DNA from: Mycolicibacterium tusciae JS617
GTDB lineage: Bacteria > Actinomycetota > Actinomycetes > Mycobacteriales > Mycobacteriaceae
NCBI RefSeq assembly: GCF_000243415.2
Contig: NZ_KI912270.1
Span: 5,599,837-5,663,836 of the forward strand
DNA: 64,000 nt
Direction: 5' to 3'
Shown here: positions 1-12,040 of the stretch, in pieces
Position numbering within the stretch: the first letter of the stretch is position 1
Layout of the letters: each line of letters starts with the position of its first letter
Notes under the pieces: model-generated
Database searches by the model: none
What the model saw: the letters and a program-made list of their open reading frames with translations, nothing else
What the model was told of the DNA's origin: nothing
Program-made: the position numbers and the translations under genes

Positions 1-1619
1 TCGTCGCCATGTACGGCACGCTCTACTCGGGCCGCATCGCGGTGCCGCTGTTCGACCCGTCAGAGCCCGGCCACGTCGGACGGCTGCACGCCGTGCTCGA
101 CGACTGCCAGCCGTCGGCGATCCTGACCACCACGGAATCCGCAGAAGGCGTTCGCAAGTTCTTCCGCAGCAGGCCCGCCAAGGAGCGGCCGCGCGTCATC
201 GCCGTCGACGCGGTGCCCGATGAGGTCGGTGCCACCTGGGAGCCGGTCGACGTCGCCGTCGACACAATCGCCTACCTGCAGTACACCTCCGGGTCGACCC
301 GCATCCCGACCGGCGTGCAGATCACCCACCTCAACCTGGCCACCAATATCGTCCAGATCATCGAGGCACTCGACGGCGAGGAAGGCGACCGTGGCCTTTC
401 GTGGCTGCCGTTCTTCCACGACATGGGGCTGATCACGGCCATGCTGGCGCCGATGCTCGGGCACTACATCACCTTCATGACCCCTGCGGCGTTCGTTCGC
501 AGGCCCGGCCGTTGGATTCGCGAAATGTCGCGCAAACCCGACGACACCGGGGGCGTGATCTCGGTGGCCCCGAACTTCGCATTCGATCACGCCGCGGCGC
601 GCGGGCTGCCCAGGGACGACGAGCCGCCGCTGGACCTGTCGGTCGTCAAATGCATCCTGAACGGCAGCGAGCCGATCTCAGCCGCGACCGTCCAGAGATT
701 CAACGACGCGTTCGCGCCGCACGGTTTCAAGCCGCAGGCCATCAAGCCGTCCTACGGTTTGGCCGAGGCGACCCTGTTCGTCTCGACCACTCCGATGGGC
801 GACCATCCGAGGATCGTCTCCGTCGACCGCGACGCGTTGAACACCGGTACCTTCGTCGAGGTCGATCCCGATTCGCCGAGCGCCGTCGCGCAGGCCGGTG
901 CGGGCAAGGTGGGCGTCGCGGAGTGGACCGTGATCGTCGACGCCGAATCCGCCACCGAACTGCCCGACGGGCAGATCGGTGAGGTCTGGATCAGCGGCCA
1001 GAACATGGGCACCGGCTACTGGGGCAAGGAAGAAGAGACAGCCCAGACTTTTCACAACATCCTCAAGTCGCGGACCAACCCGTCGCACGCCGAGGGCGCG
1101 ACCGACGACGCCACGTGGGTACGCACGGGTGACCTCGGCGCGTTCTACGACGGCGAGCTGTTCATCACCGGTCGCGTCAAGGATCTCGTCATCATCGACG
1201 GCCGCAATCACTACCCGCAGGACCTCGAGTACTCCGCGCAGGAGGCCACCAAGGCGCTGCGGGTCGGGTATGTGGCGGCGTTCTCGGTGCCGGCCAACCA
1301 GCTGCCCGACGAGGTGTTCGACAACTCGCATGCCGGGCTCAAGCGTGATCCCTCGGATTCCTCAGAGCAGCTGGTGATCGTCGGCGAGCGCGCACCTGGC
1401 GCGCACAAGCTCGAAATGGCTCCGATCGCCGACGACATCCGTGCCGCCATCGCGGTGCGTCACGGCGTCACCGCGCGAGACGTGCTGCTCACCGCGGCCG
1501 GCGCGATACCGCGTACCTCCAGCGGCAAGATCGGTCGGCGGGCCTGCCGCGCCGCGTATCTGGACGGCAGTCTGCGCTCAGGCAAGATCGCCAACGATTT
1601 CCCCGACGAGACTGACTGA
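1..1619 (+). CDS. fadD32: Long-chain fatty-acid-AMP ligase FadD32 (5' end outside window)
   Basis: FadD32 activates meromycolic acid as an acyl-adenylate and loads it onto the N-terminal ACP of Pks13, the last step before mycolate condensation in the cytoplasm. About 538 residues are visible, so roughly the first 100 of the usual ~630-640 are missing; the reading frame is open from base 3. Seen motifs of the adenylate-forming family: the phosphate loop [11 protein letters not shown], the hinge region TGDLG followed by [20 protein letters not shown], and the C-terminal lysine segment [11 protein letters not shown]. The stop lies 18 nt before the preferred pks13 start, and accD4 follows, the conserved fadD32-pks13-accD4 order of mycobacteria. 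Identification is very secure. Confidence 0.96.
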   Translation, partial: VAMYGTLYSGRIAVPLFDPSEPGHVGRLHAVLDDCQPSAILTTTESAEGVRKFFRSRPAKERPRVIAVDAVPDEVGATWEPVDVAVDTIAYLQYTSGSTRIPTGVQITHLNLATNIVQIIEALDGEEGDRGLSWLPFFHDMGLITAMLAPMLGHYITFMTPAAFVRRPGRWIREMSRKPDDTGGVISVAPNFAFDHAAARGLPRDDEPPLDLSVVKCILNGSEPISAATVQRFNDAFAPHGFKPQAIKPSYGLAEATLFVSTTPMGDHPRIVSVDRDALNTGTFVEVDPDSPSAVAQAGAGKVGVAEWTVIVDAESATELPDGQIGEVWISGQNMGTGYWGKEEETAQTFHNILKSRTNPSHAEGATDDATWVRTGDLGAFYDGELFITGRVKDLVIIDGRNHYPQDLEYSAQEATKALRVGYVAAFSVPANQLPDEVFDNSHAGLKRDPSDSSEQLVIVGERAPGAHKLEMAPIADDIRAAIAVRHGVTARDVLLTAAGAIPRTSSGKIGRRACRAAYLDGSLRSGKIANDFPDETD

Positions 1620-1637
1620 CACCCGACTCTGTTGAAT

Positions 1638-4600
1638 ATGGCTGATACACAGGACGATTCGCAACAGCAACCGGAGCCATCGGCTGCGCGTACCGACGGG
1701 GCGCGTACCGACGTCTCGGTGCCCGAGCTCCGCGAGTGGATGCGCAATTGGGTGGCCAACTCAACGGGTCAGTCGCCCGATTCGATCAACGAGAACGCGC
1801 CGCTCATCGAGTTGGGCATGGCGTCGCGCGACGCCGTCGCGATGGCCAGCGATATCGAGGACTACACCGGCGTCACCGTCACGGCCACTATGGCGTTCCG
1901 CCATCCGACCATCGAATCGCTGGCGACGGTCATCGTCGAGGGTGAGCCGGAGATCGACGACGTCGCCGACGGCGAGGACTGGTCGCGCGAGGTCGATGAG
2001 GACATCGCGAACATCGCCATTGTGGGCGTCGCCACCCGCTTCCCCGGCGACATGAACACCCCGGACGGGACGTGGCAGGCGCTGCTCGACGGGCGCAGTG
2101 GCATCAGCGATCTGCCCGAGGGACGCTGGGAGGAGTTCCTGTGCGAGCCGCGGATCGCCGAACGCGTCGCCAAGGCACGCACCCGTGGCGGCTACCTCTC
2201 CGACATCAAGGGTTTCGACGCCGAGTTCTTCGCCCTGTCGAAGATGGAAGCCGACAACATCGACCCGCAGCAGCGGATGGCGCTCGAATTGACCTGGGAG
2301 GCACTCGAAGACGCCCGTATTCCGGCGTCGAGCCTGCGCGGTCAGAAGGTCGCCGTGTACATCGGCTCGTCGAACAACGACTACCAGTTCCTGGCCGTAT
2401 CGGATCCGACGGTCGCCCATCCGTATGCGATCACCGGGACCACCAGCTCGATCATCGCCAACCGGGTGTCCTACTTCTATGACTTCCGCGGCCCGTCGAT
2501 GGCCATCGACACGGCGTGCTCGAGCTCGCTGGTCGCGGCGCACCAGGGCGTTGCGGCGTTGCGCGCCGGTGAGGCCGACGTGGCGATGGTGGGCGGCGTC
2601 AACGCGTTGATCACCCCGCTGGTGACCATCGGCTTCGACGAGGTCGGCGGCGTGCTCGCGCCCGATGGCCTGATCAAGTCGTTCTCGCAGGACGCCGACG
2701 GCTACGCCCGCTCCGAGGGCGGCGGCATGCTGGTGCTGAAGCGGCTCGCCGACGCACGGCGCGACGGCGACGAGATCTACGCCGTGATCGCAGGAAGCGC
2801 CGTCAACCACGACGGCCGCTCCAACGGCATGCTCGCCCCGAACCCGGATGCGCAGGCCGAGGTTCTTCGCACGGCCTACAAGGACGCCGGTATCAACCCG
2901 CGCGACGTCGACTACATCGAGGCGCACGGTACCGGCACTATCCTCGGTGACCCGATCGAGGCCGATGCGCTGGGACGGGTTGTCGGTCGGGGTAGGGATG
3001 CCGACAAGCCGGCGTTGCTCGGTGCGGTGAAATCCAATGTGGGACACCTGGAGTCGGCGGCAGGCGCGGCCAGCCTCGCGAAGATGGCGCTGTCGCTCCG
3101 CAACGACAAGATCCCGCCGTCGATCAACTACACCGGGCCTAATCCGTATATCGACTTCGACGCGATACATCTGAAGGTCGCCGATACCGTCACCGAATGG
3201 CCCCGCTACAGCGGGCACGCGGTCACCGGTGTCTCCGGCTTCGGCTTCGGCGGCGCCAACGCGCACATGGTGCTGCGCGAGGTGCTGCCAAGCGATCTCG
3301 TCGAGCCGGAGCCCGAAATCGCGGCAGAACCGGAGACGGCCACCGAGTCCGAGGCGGACGCTACCTACGTCGGCGGCGTGCGGATGGACGAGTACGGCGA
3401 GTTCGTCGATGAGCCGCTTGCGCGAAGAGAATCAGGCTTCGATGAGCCGCTTGCGCGAAGAGAATCAGGCTTCGATGAGCCGCTTGCGCGAAGAGAATCA
3501 GGCTTCGACGACGACGACGATGGCGCGGCAAACGAGTACGCCACTCCCGCTGCAGAGGAAGAACTTGAACTACCCGGCCTGACCGACGAGGCAAAGCGTC
3601 TGCTGGAGATCGCCCGCGAGGAACTCGAGTCCAGCAGCGAAGAACAGCCCACTCCGCTTGTGCCGCTGGCGGTCTCGGGATTCCTGACCTCGCGCAAGAA
3701 GGCGACCGCCGCCGAGCTCGCCGATTGGATCGACAGCGAGGAAGGCCGTTCGTCTTCGCTGGAGTCGATCGCCCGCGCGCTCTCGCGGCGCAACCACGGC
3801 CGCTCCCGCGCCGTGGTGCTGGCCCACGATCACGACGAGGCCATCAAGGGCCTGCGTGCGGTGGCCGAGGGTAAACAGCACCCCAGTGTGTTCAGCGCGG
3901 ACGGTCCCGTCACCAACGGGCCCGTGTGGGTACTGGCCGGTTTCGGCGCCCAGCACCGCAAGATGGGCAAGAGCCTGTACCTGCGCGACGAGACGTTCGC
4001 CGAATGGATCAACAAGGTCGACGCCCACGTACAGGACGAGCTCGGGTACTCCGTCGTCGAGCTGATTCTCGACGACGCGCAGGACTACGGCATCGAGACC
4101 ACGCAGACGGTGATCTTCGCGATCCAGGTCGCGCTCGGTGAGGTGCTCAAGTCACACGGCGCCAAACCCGGTGCGGTAGTGGGTCAGTCGCTCGGCGAGG
4201 CTGCCGCGGCCTACTTCGCAGGTGGCCTCTCTCTGGCGGACGCCACCCGCACGATCTGCTCGCGCGCGCACCTCATGGGTGAGGGCGAGGCCATGCTGTT
4301 CGGTGAGTACATCCGGTTGATGGCTTTGGTGGAGTACTCCGCCGACGAGATCGATACGGTGTTTGCCGATTTCAAGGACCTCGAGGTGTGCGTGTACGCC
4401 GCACCGTCCCAGACGGTCATCGGCGGCCCGCCCGAGCAGGTGGACGCGATCATCGCGCGTGCCGAATCGGAGGGGAAGTTCGCCCGCAAGTTCCAGACCA
4501 AGGGCGCCAGCCACACCACGCAGATGGATCCGCTGCTTGGCGAGTTGGCCGCCGAGCTGCAGGGCATCGAACCGCACCCGCTGAACATCGGGTACTTCTC

Positions 4601-7115
4601 GACGGTGCACGAGGGCGGCTATATCCGGCCCGGCGCCGATCCGATCCACGACGTCGACTACTGGAAGAAGGGCCTGCGGCACAGCGTGTACTTCACGCAG
4701 GCGATCCGCAACGCCGTCGACAGCGGCCATACGACTTTCCTTGAGCTGGCGCCCAATCCGGTGGCGCTGATGCAGGTGGGCCTGACGACCGCGGCGGCCG
4801 GGCTGCACGACGCGCAGCTGATCGCGACGCTGGCGCGCAAGCAGGACGAAGTCGATTCGATGACCTCGGCGATGGCTCAGCTGTTCGTGTACGGCCACGA
4901 TCTGGACTTCCGGACCTTGTTTTCCCGGCCAGCGGGCAGGGCTGACTTCGCGAACATCCCGCCGACCAGATTCCGGCGCAAGCCGCACTGGCTCGATGCC
5001 CGCTTCACCGGTGACAGTTCGATCGTCATGCCGGGCAATCACGTCGCGACGCCCGACGGCAGGCACGTATGGGAATTCGCTCCGAAGGGCGAGCTCGATC
5101 TCGCCGGACTCGTGAAAGCCGCGGCGGCGCAGGTTCTTCCGGGGTCCAGGCTGGTCGCCTCTGAGCAGCGGGCGATGGCCGGCGAGGGCGCGCGCCTGGT
5201 GACCACGTTGACGCGCCACCCCGGTGGCGCCAGCGTGCAGGTGCATGCGCGCATCGACGAGTCGTTCACGCTGGTCTACGACGCGGTGGTCAGCCGCGAT
5301 GGTGCAGCGTCAGCACTGCCCGCCGCGGTCGGCGCCGGTACTGTCGCTCAACAGGTTTCGGCGGACGATGATGCTCAGGCCGATGTCGCCGCTGACGCGG
5401 CTCCAGAGATTCTTCAGGACAACCTCACCGCGGGCGCCGGCCTCGCGGCGGGCTTCGCCAAGTGGTCGCCGGACAGCGGCGAGACCATCGGCCAGCGGCT
5501 CGGCACGATCGTCGGCAGCGCGATGGGCTATGAGCCCGAGGACCTTCCGTGGGAGGTGCCGCTGATCGAACTCGGGCTGGACTCGCTGATGGCGGTCCGG
5601 ATCAAGAACAGGGTCGAGTATGACTTCGACCTGCCGCCGATCCAGTTGACCGCGGTGCGCGACGCCAACCTGTACGCGGTCCAGAAGCTGATCGAGTACG
5701 CGATCGAGCACCGCGACGAGGTCGATCAGCTCGCCGAGTCTCAGAAGGGGCAGACGGCCGAGGAGATCGCGGCCGCGCAGGCGGAGTTGATGGGCGGCGC
5801 GACGACGGTCGCCGAGCTCGAGGCAAAGCTGGCCGAGCAGGCGGGCGAGCAGGCCGCCGTGCTCAGCGGTGCGAATGAGCTGACCGCGACAACTCCGGTG
5901 GCGGATCCGTCGACGCAGGACGGACCGGCCATTCCGGCGCCGCCGACCGATCCCCGGGGACCGTCGCAGTCGACGGTGGCCGCAGCGTCGGCGGTGCTGA
6001 CCCAGGAGGCGGTGACCGAGGCGCTCGGCTCGGACGTGCCGCCGCGCGACGCCGCCGAGCGGGTGACGTTCGCGACGTGGGCAATCGTGACCGGCAAGTC
6101 GCCGGGCGGCATCTTCAACGACCTGCCCGAGGTCGACGACGCCACCGCGGCCAAGATCGCCGAACGCCTGACCGAAAGTGTCGACGAGGGCACCGTCACC
6201 GCCGAGGACGTACGTGGCGCCAGAACCGTTGAGGCCCTGGCCACCACGGTTCGTGACTACCTCGAGGGCGGCAGGGTCGACGGCTTCGTGCGGACGCTGC
6301 GCGCCCCACAGGAAGGGGCCAACGAGATCCCGGTGTTCGTGTTCCACGCCGCCGGCGGGTCGACTGTCGTGTACGAGCCGCTGCTCAAGCGGCTGCCGGC
6401 GAGCACTCCGATGTACGGCATCGAACGCGTCGAGGGTTCGATCGAGGAGCGGGCCGGCGAATACGTGCCCAAGTTGATGGAAATCAACGGCGACCGTCCG
6501 TTCGTCCTGGCCGGCTGGTCGCTGGGAGGGGTGCTCGCCTACGCCTGCGCGATCGGGCTCAAGAAGGCGGGCGCCGACGTGCGCTTCGTGGGCCTCATCG
6601 ACGCGGTGCGGCCAGGGGAACCGATCCTGCAGACCAAGGAGGAAACTCGCGCCCGCTGGGACCGTTACGCCCGGTTCGCCGAGCGCACCTTCAACGTCGA
6701 GGTACCGCCCATCCCCTACGAGGAACTCGAGGCGCTCGACGACGAGGGTCAGGTGAAGTTCGTGCTGGACATCGTGAGCCAGAGCGGGGTGCAGATCCCG
6801 GGCGGCATCATCGAGCACCAGCGCACGTCGTATCTGGACCAGCGGGCCATCGATCTCGCGGAGATCCAGCCCTACGACGGCCACGTGACGCTGTACATGG
6901 CCGACCGGTACCACGACGACGCGATCTACTTCGAACCCGCGTACGCCACCCGCAAACCGGACGGTGGCTGGGGTGAGTTCGTCTCCGAACTGGAAGTGGT
7001 GCCCATCGGGGGTGAGCACATCCAGGCGATCGACGAGCCGTACATTGCCAAGGTCGGCGCCCACATGAGCGAGGCGCTCAACCGCATCGAGTCTGAGGAG
7101 AAGCAGGCGAAGTGA
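1638..7115 (+). CDS. pks13: Polyketide synthase Pks13, mycolic acid condensase
   Basis: Pks13 condenses the meromycoloyl chain with a carboxylated fatty acyl chain to form the alpha-alkyl beta-keto precursor of mycolic acids and transfers it to trehalose. The 1825-residue protein shows, in order: N-terminal ACP with its serine near residue 63 ([10 protein letters not shown]), ketosynthase with Cys294 (DTACSSSL) and histidine motifs EAHGTGT and KSNVGHLE, acyltransferase with Ser851 (GQSLGE), C-terminal ACP with Ser1316 (LGLDSLMA), and thioesterase with Ser1628 (GWSLGG). It is about 90 residues longer than the M. tuberculosis protein, partly from linker expansions, including an exact triple 11-residue repeat between ketosynthase and acyltransferase. 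ATG 1638 is preferred over an in-frame TTG at 1632. Its TGA overlaps the accD4 GTG. Confidence 0.97.
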   Translation: MADTQDDSQQQPEPSAARTDGARTDVSVPELREWMRNWVANSTGQSPDSINENAPLIELGMASRDAVAMASDIEDYTGVTVTATMAFRHPTIESLATVIVEGEPEIDDVADGEDWSREVDEDIANIAIVGVATRFPGDMNTPDGTWQALLDGRSGISDLPEGRWEEFLCEPRIAERVAKARTRGGYLSDIKGFDAEFFALSKMEADNIDPQQRMALELTWEALEDARIPASSLRGQKVAVYIGSSNNDYQFLAVSDPTVAHPYAITGTTSSIIANRVSYFYDFRGPSMAIDTACSSSLVAAHQGVAALRAGEADVAMVGGVNALITPLVTIGFDEVGGVLAPDGLIKSFSQDADGYARSEGGGMLVLKRLADARRDGDEIYAVIAGSAVNHDGRSNGMLAPNPDAQAEVLRTAYKDAGINPRDVDYIEAHGTGTILGDPIEADALGRVVGRGRDADKPALLGAVKSNVGHLESAAGAASLAKMALSLRNDKIPPSINYTGPNPYIDFDAIHLKVADTVTEWPRYSGHAVTGVSGFGFGGANAHMVLREVLPSDLVEPEPEIAAEPETATESEADATYVGGVRMDEYGEFVDEPLARRESGFDEPLARRESGFDEPLARRESGFDDDDDGAANEYATPAAEEELELPGLTDEAKRLLEIAREELESSSEEQPTPLVPLAVSGFLTSRKKATAAELADWIDSEEGRSSSLESIARALSRRNHGRSRAVVLAHDHDEAIKGLRAVAEGKQHPSVFSADGPVTNGPVWVLAGFGAQHRKMGKSLYLRDETFAEWINKVDAHVQDELGYSVVELILDDAQDYGIETTQTVIFAIQVALGEVLKSHGAKPGAVVGQSLGEAAAAYFAGGLSLADATRTICSRAHLMGEGEAMLFGEYIRLMALVEYSADEIDTVFADFKDLEVCVYAAPSQTVIGGPPEQVDAIIARAESEGKFARKFQTKGASHTTQMDPLLGELAAELQGIEPHPLNIGYFSTVHEGGYIRPGADPIHDVDYWKKGLRHSVYFTQAIRNAVDSGHTTFLELAPNPVALMQVGLTTAAAGLHDAQLIATLARKQDEVDSMTSAMAQLFVYGHDLDFRTLFSRPAGRADFANIPPTRFRRKPHWLDARFTGDSSIVMPGNHVATPDGRHVWEFAPKGELDLAGLVKAAAAQVLPGSRLVASEQRAMAGEGARLVTTLTRHPGGASVQVHARIDESFTLVYDAVVSRDGAASALPAAVGAGTVAQQVSADDDAQADVAADAAPEILQDNLTAGAGLAAGFAKWSPDSGETIGQRLGTIVGSAMGYEPEDLPWEVPLIELGLDSLMAVRIKNRVEYDFDLPPIQLTAVRDANLYAVQKLIEYAIEHRDEVDQLAESQKGQTAEEIAAAQAELMGGATTVAELEAKLAEQAGEQAAVLSGANELTATTPVADPSTQDGPAIPAPPTDPRGPSQSTVAAASAVLTQEAVTEALGSDVPPRDAAERVTFATWAIVTGKSPGGIFNDLPEVDDATAAKIAERLTESVDEGTVTAEDVRGARTVEALATTVRDYLEGGRVDGFVRTLRAPQEGANEIPVFVFHAAGGSTVVYEPLLKRLPASTPMYGIERVEGSIEERAGEYVPKLMEINGDRPFVLAGWSLGGVLAYACAIGLKKAGADVRFVGLIDAVRPGEPILQTKEETRARWDRYARFAERTFNVEVPPIPYEELEALDDEGQVKFVLDIVSQSGVQIPGGIIEHQRTSYLDQRAIDLAEIQPYDGHVTLYMADRYHDDAIYFEPAYATRKPDGGWGEFVSELEVVPIGGEHIQAIDEPYIAKVGAHMSEALNRIESEEKQAK
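3408..3506 (+). repeat. Three identical 33-bp tandem repeats inside pks13
   Basis: Copies lie at 3408-3440, 3441-3473 and 3474-3506 with no mismatch between them. Each encodes the 11 residues [11 protein letters not shown] and is followed by an acidic run of Asp codons. The array sits in the linker between ketosynthase and acyltransferase and keeps the frame. All three copies share the near self-complementary core CTTGCGCGAAG. Perfect identity points to recent duplication by slippage. Confidence 0.97.
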
Positions 7116-8686
7116 CCACTGAGCTGACTCCCCCCCACCCCCCGAAGACCACTGCGGAGCTGCTCGCCGACCTTCACCAGAAGCTGGAGTTGGCGAAGGA
7201 ACCCGGTGGTGAGAAGGCCATCGCCAAGCGCGCCCGCAAGGGCATTCCGAGTGCCCGCGCCCGCATCCACTCGTTGGTCGACCCGGGCAGCTTCCTGGAG
7301 ATCGGCGCACTGGCCAAGACGCCGGGGGACCCCGAGGCGCTCTACGGCGACGGTGTGGTCACCGGGCACGCCACCATCAACGGTCGGCCGGTCGGCGTCT
7401 TCAGCCACGACCAGACGGTGTTCCAGGGGTCGGTCGGCGAGATGTTCGGCCGCAAGGTCGCCAAGCTCATGGAGTGGGTGGCCATGGTCGGCTGCCCGAT
7501 CATCGGCATCAACGACTCCGCCGGTGCGCGGATCCAGGACGCGGTGACATCGCTTGCGTGGTACGCCGAACTCGGCCGCAGGCATGAGATGCTGCGCGGT
7601 CTGGTGCCCGAGATCTCACTGATCTTCGGCGCGTGCGCGGGCGGCGCGGTGTATTCGCCGATCCAGACCGACCTCGTGGTGGCCGTACGCGATCAGGGCT
7701 ATATGTTCATCACCGGCCCCGACGTGATCAAGGACGTCACCGGTGAGGACGTCACGCTCGACGAGCTGGGTGGCGCCGACAACCAGGCGCGATACGGCAA
7801 CATCCACCAGGTGGTCGAGTCCGAAGAGGCCGCGTTCCAGTATGTGCGTGAATACCTGAGCTTCCTGCCCGCCAACACTTTTGACGATCCGCCGATCGTC
7901 AACCCGGGGATGGAGCCCGAGCTCACTCCGCACGATTACGAGCTCGATGCGATCGTGCCGGACGCGGACAACCAGGCTTACGACATGATGGAGATCCTGC
8001 TGCGGATCTTCGACGACGGCGACGTGTTCGAAGTCGGTGCGCAACGCGGGCAGGCGATGATCACGGCCTTCGCCCGCGTCGACGGACGTCCCGTCGGGGT
8101 GATCGCCAACCAGCCCATGTACCTCTCGGGTGCGATCGACACCGAAGCCTCGGACAAGGCGACGGCGTTCATCAGGTTCTGCGATTCGTACAACACGCCT
8201 TTGGTTTTCGTGGTCGACACCCCGGGTGCGCTGCCCGGCGTCGAGCAGGAGAAGGGCGGCATCATCAAGCGCGGCGGACGGTTCTTCAACGCGCTGGTGG
8301 AGGCCGACGTACCGAAGGTGACGGTCGTCGTGCGCAAGGCCTACGGCGGCGGGTACGCGGTGATGGGATCCAAGCAGCTGGCCGCGGACCTGAACTTCGC
8401 GTGGCCGACCGCGCGCATCGCGGTGATCGGCGCCGAAGGCGCTGCGCAGTTGCTGGTGAAGCGTTTCCCCGACCCCACGGCGCCGGAGGTGCGCAAGATC
8501 CGCGCCGACTTCATCGAGGGCTACAACCTCAACTTGGCCACCCCGTGGATCGCCGCCGAGCGCGGCTACATCGACGCGGTCATCCAGCCGCACGAAACCC
8601 GGTTGCTGCTGCGTAAGTCACTGCGATTGCTGCGTGACAAGCAAATTCAGCGAGTGCAGCGAAAGCATGGCCTGACGCCGATTTAG
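7112..8686 (+). CDS. accD4: Acyl-CoA carboxylase beta subunit AccD4
   Basis: Carboxyltransferase subunit of the acyl-CoA carboxylase that makes the alpha-carboxylated long-chain acyl-CoA used by Pks13; family knowledge places it in a complex with AccA3 and AccD5/AccE5, none of which is in this window. The 524-residue product has the two-half carboxyltransferase fold, with [11 protein letters not shown] in the N-half and [12 protein letters not shown] plus [10 protein letters not shown] in the C-half. The GTG start overlaps the pks13 stop (GTGA), so translation is probably coupled. Product length is normal for the family and no lesion is seen. No terminator-like hairpin was found before the next gene, 16 nt downstream. 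Confidence 0.95.
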   Translation: MTTELTPPHPPKTTAELLADLHQKLELAKEPGGEKAIAKRARKGIPSARARIHSLVDPGSFLEIGALAKTPGDPEALYGDGVVTGHATINGRPVGVFSHDQTVFQGSVGEMFGRKVAKLMEWVAMVGCPIIGINDSAGARIQDAVTSLAWYAELGRRHEMLRGLVPEISLIFGACAGGAVYSPIQTDLVVAVRDQGYMFITGPDVIKDVTGEDVTLDELGGADNQARYGNIHQVVESEEAAFQYVREYLSFLPANTFDDPPIVNPGMEPELTPHDYELDAIVPDADNQAYDMMEILLRIFDDGDVFEVGAQRGQAMITAFARVDGRPVGVIANQPMYLSGAIDTEASDKATAFIRFCDSYNTPLVFVVDTPGALPGVEQEKGGIIKRGGRFFNALVEADVPKVTVVVRKAYGGGYAVMGSKQLAADLNFAWPTARIAVIGAEGAAQLLVKRFPDPTAPEVRKIRADFIEGYNLNLATPWIAAERGYIDAVIQPHETRLLLRKSLRLLRDKQIQRVQRKHGLTPI

Positions 8687-8702
8687 CCCGGATACTTGCG
8701 AC

Positions 8703-9713
8703 GTGTCCAACCACTTCACCGGCCTGAGTCTCGGCCCACCGCTTGGCGATCAACGGCTCGATCTGTGTGACCTGTATGCGTTCCAATCGCCTACCGATTC
8801 CGCGCGCACGGTTCTGATCCTCAACGCGAATCCGAACGCCGACCCACTGCACCCCGACGCCATCTACCGACTTGCCATCGACAACGACGGCGACCTGCAG
8901 AACGACATCGCGTTCAGCTACGTCTTCTCCGCCCCGCAGGACGGACGGCAGACCGTCGACGTCTTTCTCGCGCACGGCGACGAGGCAAAGGAGCCAGAAG
9001 CCGTCGGGGAGAAGATTTTCCACGCCGTCGACGTGTCGTTCGGTAAGACCCCCGACATCCACCAATCGGGTCTGTTCACCTTTTTCGCGGGTGCGCGCAG
9101 CGATGCGTTCTTCTTCGACTTCGACGGCATCAAGAACCTGTTCGACATCTCGGGGACGCGCAACTTCACGTCACCGCATCTAGCGGAACTCGGCGGGAAA
9201 ACGCCGTGGACGGGCCAGGATTCCAACACAGAAGCCAACGTGTTCTCCACGGTGCTGGAACTGCCCACCGAATACCTCGGCCCCGATCCCGACATCCGCA
9301 TCTGAGGCCGCTGCAGTCTGCGCCAGGAACGAAAGCTCAACCACGTCGACCGCGCCGGCCACCCCTCGGTGAGCAGTTTCTTCAACACCGACGACACCAA
9401 GCTCGAGTACAACGCCAGTGAACCGGTGCGCGATCGCGAGCGCTGGATCGAGCAGTTCATCCACTTGATGGGCCACACCGGCAACTACACACGCGACGAG
9501 GCCATCGCCGCGATCGACCGGGAGGGCACGCTGCCCGACATGCTGACGTTCAACCCGGGCAAACCCGCCAAGTATCCCAACGGTCGGACGTTCACCGACG
9601 ACGTCATCGACTACAGGCTGGCCTTTCTGACCAAGGGCGAATGCCCACCGAGCGGTTTGAGTCCACACACGGACACCCTGACCGAGTTCCCGTATCTCGG
9701 CACACCCCACTGA
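8703..9713 (+). pseudogene. DUF4331-family gene interrupted by an in-frame TGA
   Basis: Residues from GTG 8703 (SNHFTGLSLGPP onward) and the stretch after 9306 are in the same frame and together make one DUF4331-type protein of about 336 residues. They are separated only by TGA at 9303-9305. Reading through gives DPDIRI-stop-GRCSLRQERKL, and family members typically have Trp at this point, so a single G-to-A change (TGG to TGA) explains it. The downstream part could restart at GTG 9369 (SSFFNTDDTKLEYN), giving a 114-residue fragment. The function of DUF4331 proteins is not known. It follows accD4 by 16 nt and may be co-transcribed. The alternatives are a sequencing error or readthrough. Confidence 0.75.
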
Positions 9714-9741
9714 CAGATCCGCAGGGAACTACTATTCGCCC

Positions 9742-11127
9742 ATGCCGCTCGCCGATGGACAGGAGATCGCCGGGTACACCATCGTGCGCTCACTCGGCGC
9801 CGGCGGCATGGGCGAGGTCTACCTGGCCCAGCATCCCCGACTGCCACGCTACGACGCGCTCAAGGTGCTCTCGGCGACCGTCTGTGCCGACAGTGAATAC
9901 CGGGAGCGCTTCAACAGGGAGGCCGACATCGCGGCCACGCTGTGGCACCAGCACATCGTGGAGGTGCATGACCGCGGCGATGTCGACGGCCAGCTCTGGA
10001 TCTCGATGGACTACGTCGAGGGCACCGACGCGCACCGGCTCCTGGCGGAGCGCTACCCGGACGGCATGCCCCCGGAGGACGTGGTGCGAATCATCGCGGC
10101 CGTCGCAGACGCGCTCGACTACGCCCACGATCAAGGACTGCTCCACCGCGACGTCAAGCCCGCCAACATCCTGTTGGCCAACCCCGGAACTACCAACGAA
10201 CGAATCATGCTCGCGGACTTCGGGATCGCAAGGCGCATAGGCGACACCAACAATCTGACCGGTACCAACATGACCGTGGGGACCGTCGCTTACGCCGCAC
10301 CCGAACAACTCATGGGCGACGGTATCGACGGCAGGGCCGACCAGTACGCATTGGCGGCGACGGCTTTTCAGCTGCTGACGGGTGCTCCGCCGTTTCAGCA
10401 CGCCAATCCCGCTGTCGTCATCAGCCAGCACCTGACAGGCGATATACCGGCGATAGGGACCCGCCGGCCCGAATTGTCCAATCTCGGGCCGGCTTTCACC
10501 AAGGCGCTCGCGAAATCGCCGCACGAGCGGTTCGACAAGTGCATCGACTTCGCCCGCGCACTTGCGCATCGGACGAACCCGACCGCCTCCGGTTCCGGTC
10601 TGCAATGGCCCGGAGGTGCTGCGGGCGATCTCGGTAAATCGGAGCCGACGATGTTCGCGCAGCACGCATCCGGGGTGTCGGGTGCCAGACACGCCAAGCC
10701 CGAGGCCGCTTCCAATCGACGACTTGTTCTGTCCGCGGCCACCGCGGTCGTGGTGCTCGGCCTCGCGGCAGGCGCCTACGTGCTGTTCGATCGCGGGCGC
10801 GATCGTCCGGCTGAACCCGCGGGCGGCGTCGCCGTGCCGGTGGTGGTCGTGGGGGCGGAGTGCGGCACGCTCGGTGAGGCCGGCCTCACCGAAGCCGGCG
10901 TTCCGGCGTACTGCGCTCATCTGCCGACCACCGGCTCGACGATCTGGTCGCTGTACCCTGAGATCTCCAGTCCCACAGTCACTCCCGGACCCAACGACCG
11001 GGTGCTTCCAGCGCAGAGCCAGCAGCCGGTGTTGGTCTGCATGGAGCAGACCGGGCAGTCCCACATCGAATGCCACAGCGACATTCTTGAAGTCAAAGAG
11101 TCGGCGACGCCAACCGAGTCGGGGTAG
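9742..11127 (+). CDS. Membrane Ser/Thr protein kinase (PknF/PknD-like) with extracytoplasmic domain
   Basis: A 461-residue receptor-type kinase. The N-terminal ~275 residues form a complete kinase domain: glycine loop [12 protein letters not shown], catalytic loop [13 protein letters not shown] in LADFGIARR, and activation-segment end AAPEQLMG. A juxtamembrane linker leads to one transmembrane helix around residues 330-350 ([20 protein letters not shown]). The ~110-residue external part has four cysteines (AECGTL, AYCAHL, LVCMEQ, IECHS) that could form two disulphides and is not a PASTA or NHL-repeat domain. Mycobacterial kinases of this type phosphorylate wall-synthesis enzymes, so the place beside the mycolate and emb genes is suggestive only. 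The gene converges with the hydrolase at 11129 with one base between the stops. I cannot assign a specific pkn letter. Confidence 0.88.
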   Translation: MPLADGQEIAGYTIVRSLGAGGMGEVYLAQHPRLPRYDALKVLSATVCADSEYRERFNREADIAATLWHQHIVEVHDRGDVDGQLWISMDYVEGTDAHRLLAERYPDGMPPEDVVRIIAAVADALDYAHDQGLLHRDVKPANILLANPGTTNERIMLADFGIARRIGDTNNLTGTNMTVGTVAYAAPEQLMGDGIDGRADQYALAATAFQLLTGAPPFQHANPAVVISQHLTGDIPAIGTRRPELSNLGPAFTKALAKSPHERFDKCIDFARALAHRTNPTASGSGLQWPGGAAGDLGKSEPTMFAQHASGVSGARHAKPEAASNRRLVLSAATAVVVLGLAAGAYVLFDRGRDRPAEPAGGVAVPVVVVGAECGTLGEAGLTEAGVPAYCAHLPTTGSTIWSLYPEISSPTVTPGPNDRVLPAQSQQPVLVCMEQTGQSHIECHSDILEVKESATPTESG

Positions 11128-11128
11128 C

Positions 11129-12040
11129 TCAGATCGGCGGGAGCCCCAGCCAGTCGTCGACCATGAAGGCGTCCCCGCGCGCAACCACCGTCGCGCCGCC
11201 ATGCCCGGGATAGTGTGCGGGCACCACCACGGCGCGGCGCCGTGACGCCTCGGTGAGCACCCGTTTGCGCGTCACCGCCGCCGCGTCGAAATCCTCGTCC
11301 CACGCACACGGATCGTTGGGTCGATGCAACTGCACAGGACAGTGCGTCAGATCGCCGACGAAGACGGCGGGCTTCCCGGCGTCCAGCCACACCACCGACG
11401 CCCCCGGCGTATGCCCGGGTGCGGGACGAAGCCACAGCGACTGGCTGAGCTGATGGTCGCCGGACCACAACTCGATCTGGTCCTGCACGGGAGACACGCT
11501 GTCCGCGAACACCGTTCGGACGTGGAGCTGTGCCGATTCCTCTTCTTCTGACTGCGGGGTCGAGGTCTGTGCCGCCCCGTCGGGGCAGAAGTGTCGGTAG
11601 TCGGGTTCCGGAACCAGGTAGCGCGCGTTGGGAAATGTCGGGACCCATCCGTCGCCCTCACGCCTGGTGTTCCAGCCGACGTGATCGAAATGCAGGTGGG
11701 TGTTGACGACGACATCGACAGAAGCGGGGTCGAAGCCTGCGCGTCCCAGCACCGCAAGGAAATCGGTCTGCAGATGATCGAGTACCGCCATCCGTGGCCG
11801 CGCCTTGTCGTTGCCCGCACCGGTGTCGATGAGCACCGTCATCCCGTCGGATTCGATGACCCAGATCTGCATGGCGATTCGCCAGCCGCCGTCATTCCAG
11901 TAGGTCGGCTTGAACTCGCTGTCCTGGCTCCAGACTTCCTGCGGCGTAAAGGGGAAGACCTCCACCGGCAGGTTGTCGACCTGGGTCTCGATGACCCGGG
12001 TGAGTGTGGCGTCGCCGAGGCGGATGCGGTCCGATGTCAC
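11129..12040 (-). CDS. Metallo-beta-lactamase-fold hydrolase
   Basis: A 303-residue MBL-fold protein with the zinc motif THLHFDHVGW and later metal-ligand segments (LRPAPGHTPGA, FVGDLTHCP), resembling the lactonase/AttM-like branch. The substrate is not known; candidates by family are lactones or thioesters. The GTG start at 12040 overlaps the embB stop in a GTGA arrangement, so it is probably translated with the emb operon as its last gene. That coupling is the odd feature, because this enzyme class has no recognised role in arabinan synthesis. No signal peptide is visible, so it is probably cytoplasmic. Confidence 0.87.
   Translation of the reverse strand: MTSDRIRLGDATLTRVIETQVDNLPVEVFPFTPQEVWSQDSEFKPTYWNDGGWRIAMQIWVIESDGMTVLIDTGAGNDKARPRMAVLDHLQTDFLAVLGRAGFDPASVDVVVNTHLHFDHVGWNTRREGDGWVPTFPNARYLVPEPDYRHFCPDGAAQTSTPQSEEEESAQLHVRTVFADSVSPVQDQIELWSGDHQLSQSLWLRPAPGHTPGASVVWLDAGKPAVFVGDLTHCPVQLHRPNDPCAWDEDFDAAAVTRKRVLTEASRRRAVVVPAHYPGHGGATVVARGDAFMVDDWLGLPPI

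Noticed and set aside
3408..3506. CRISPR array
   Set aside because: The 33-bp units are directly adjacent with no spacers, lie inside a gene and keep its frame; no cas genes nearby.
5310..7310. 666-codon minus-strand frame opposite pks13
   Set aside because: Antisense to the ACP and thioesterase domains; Arg/His/Gly-rich shadow frame.
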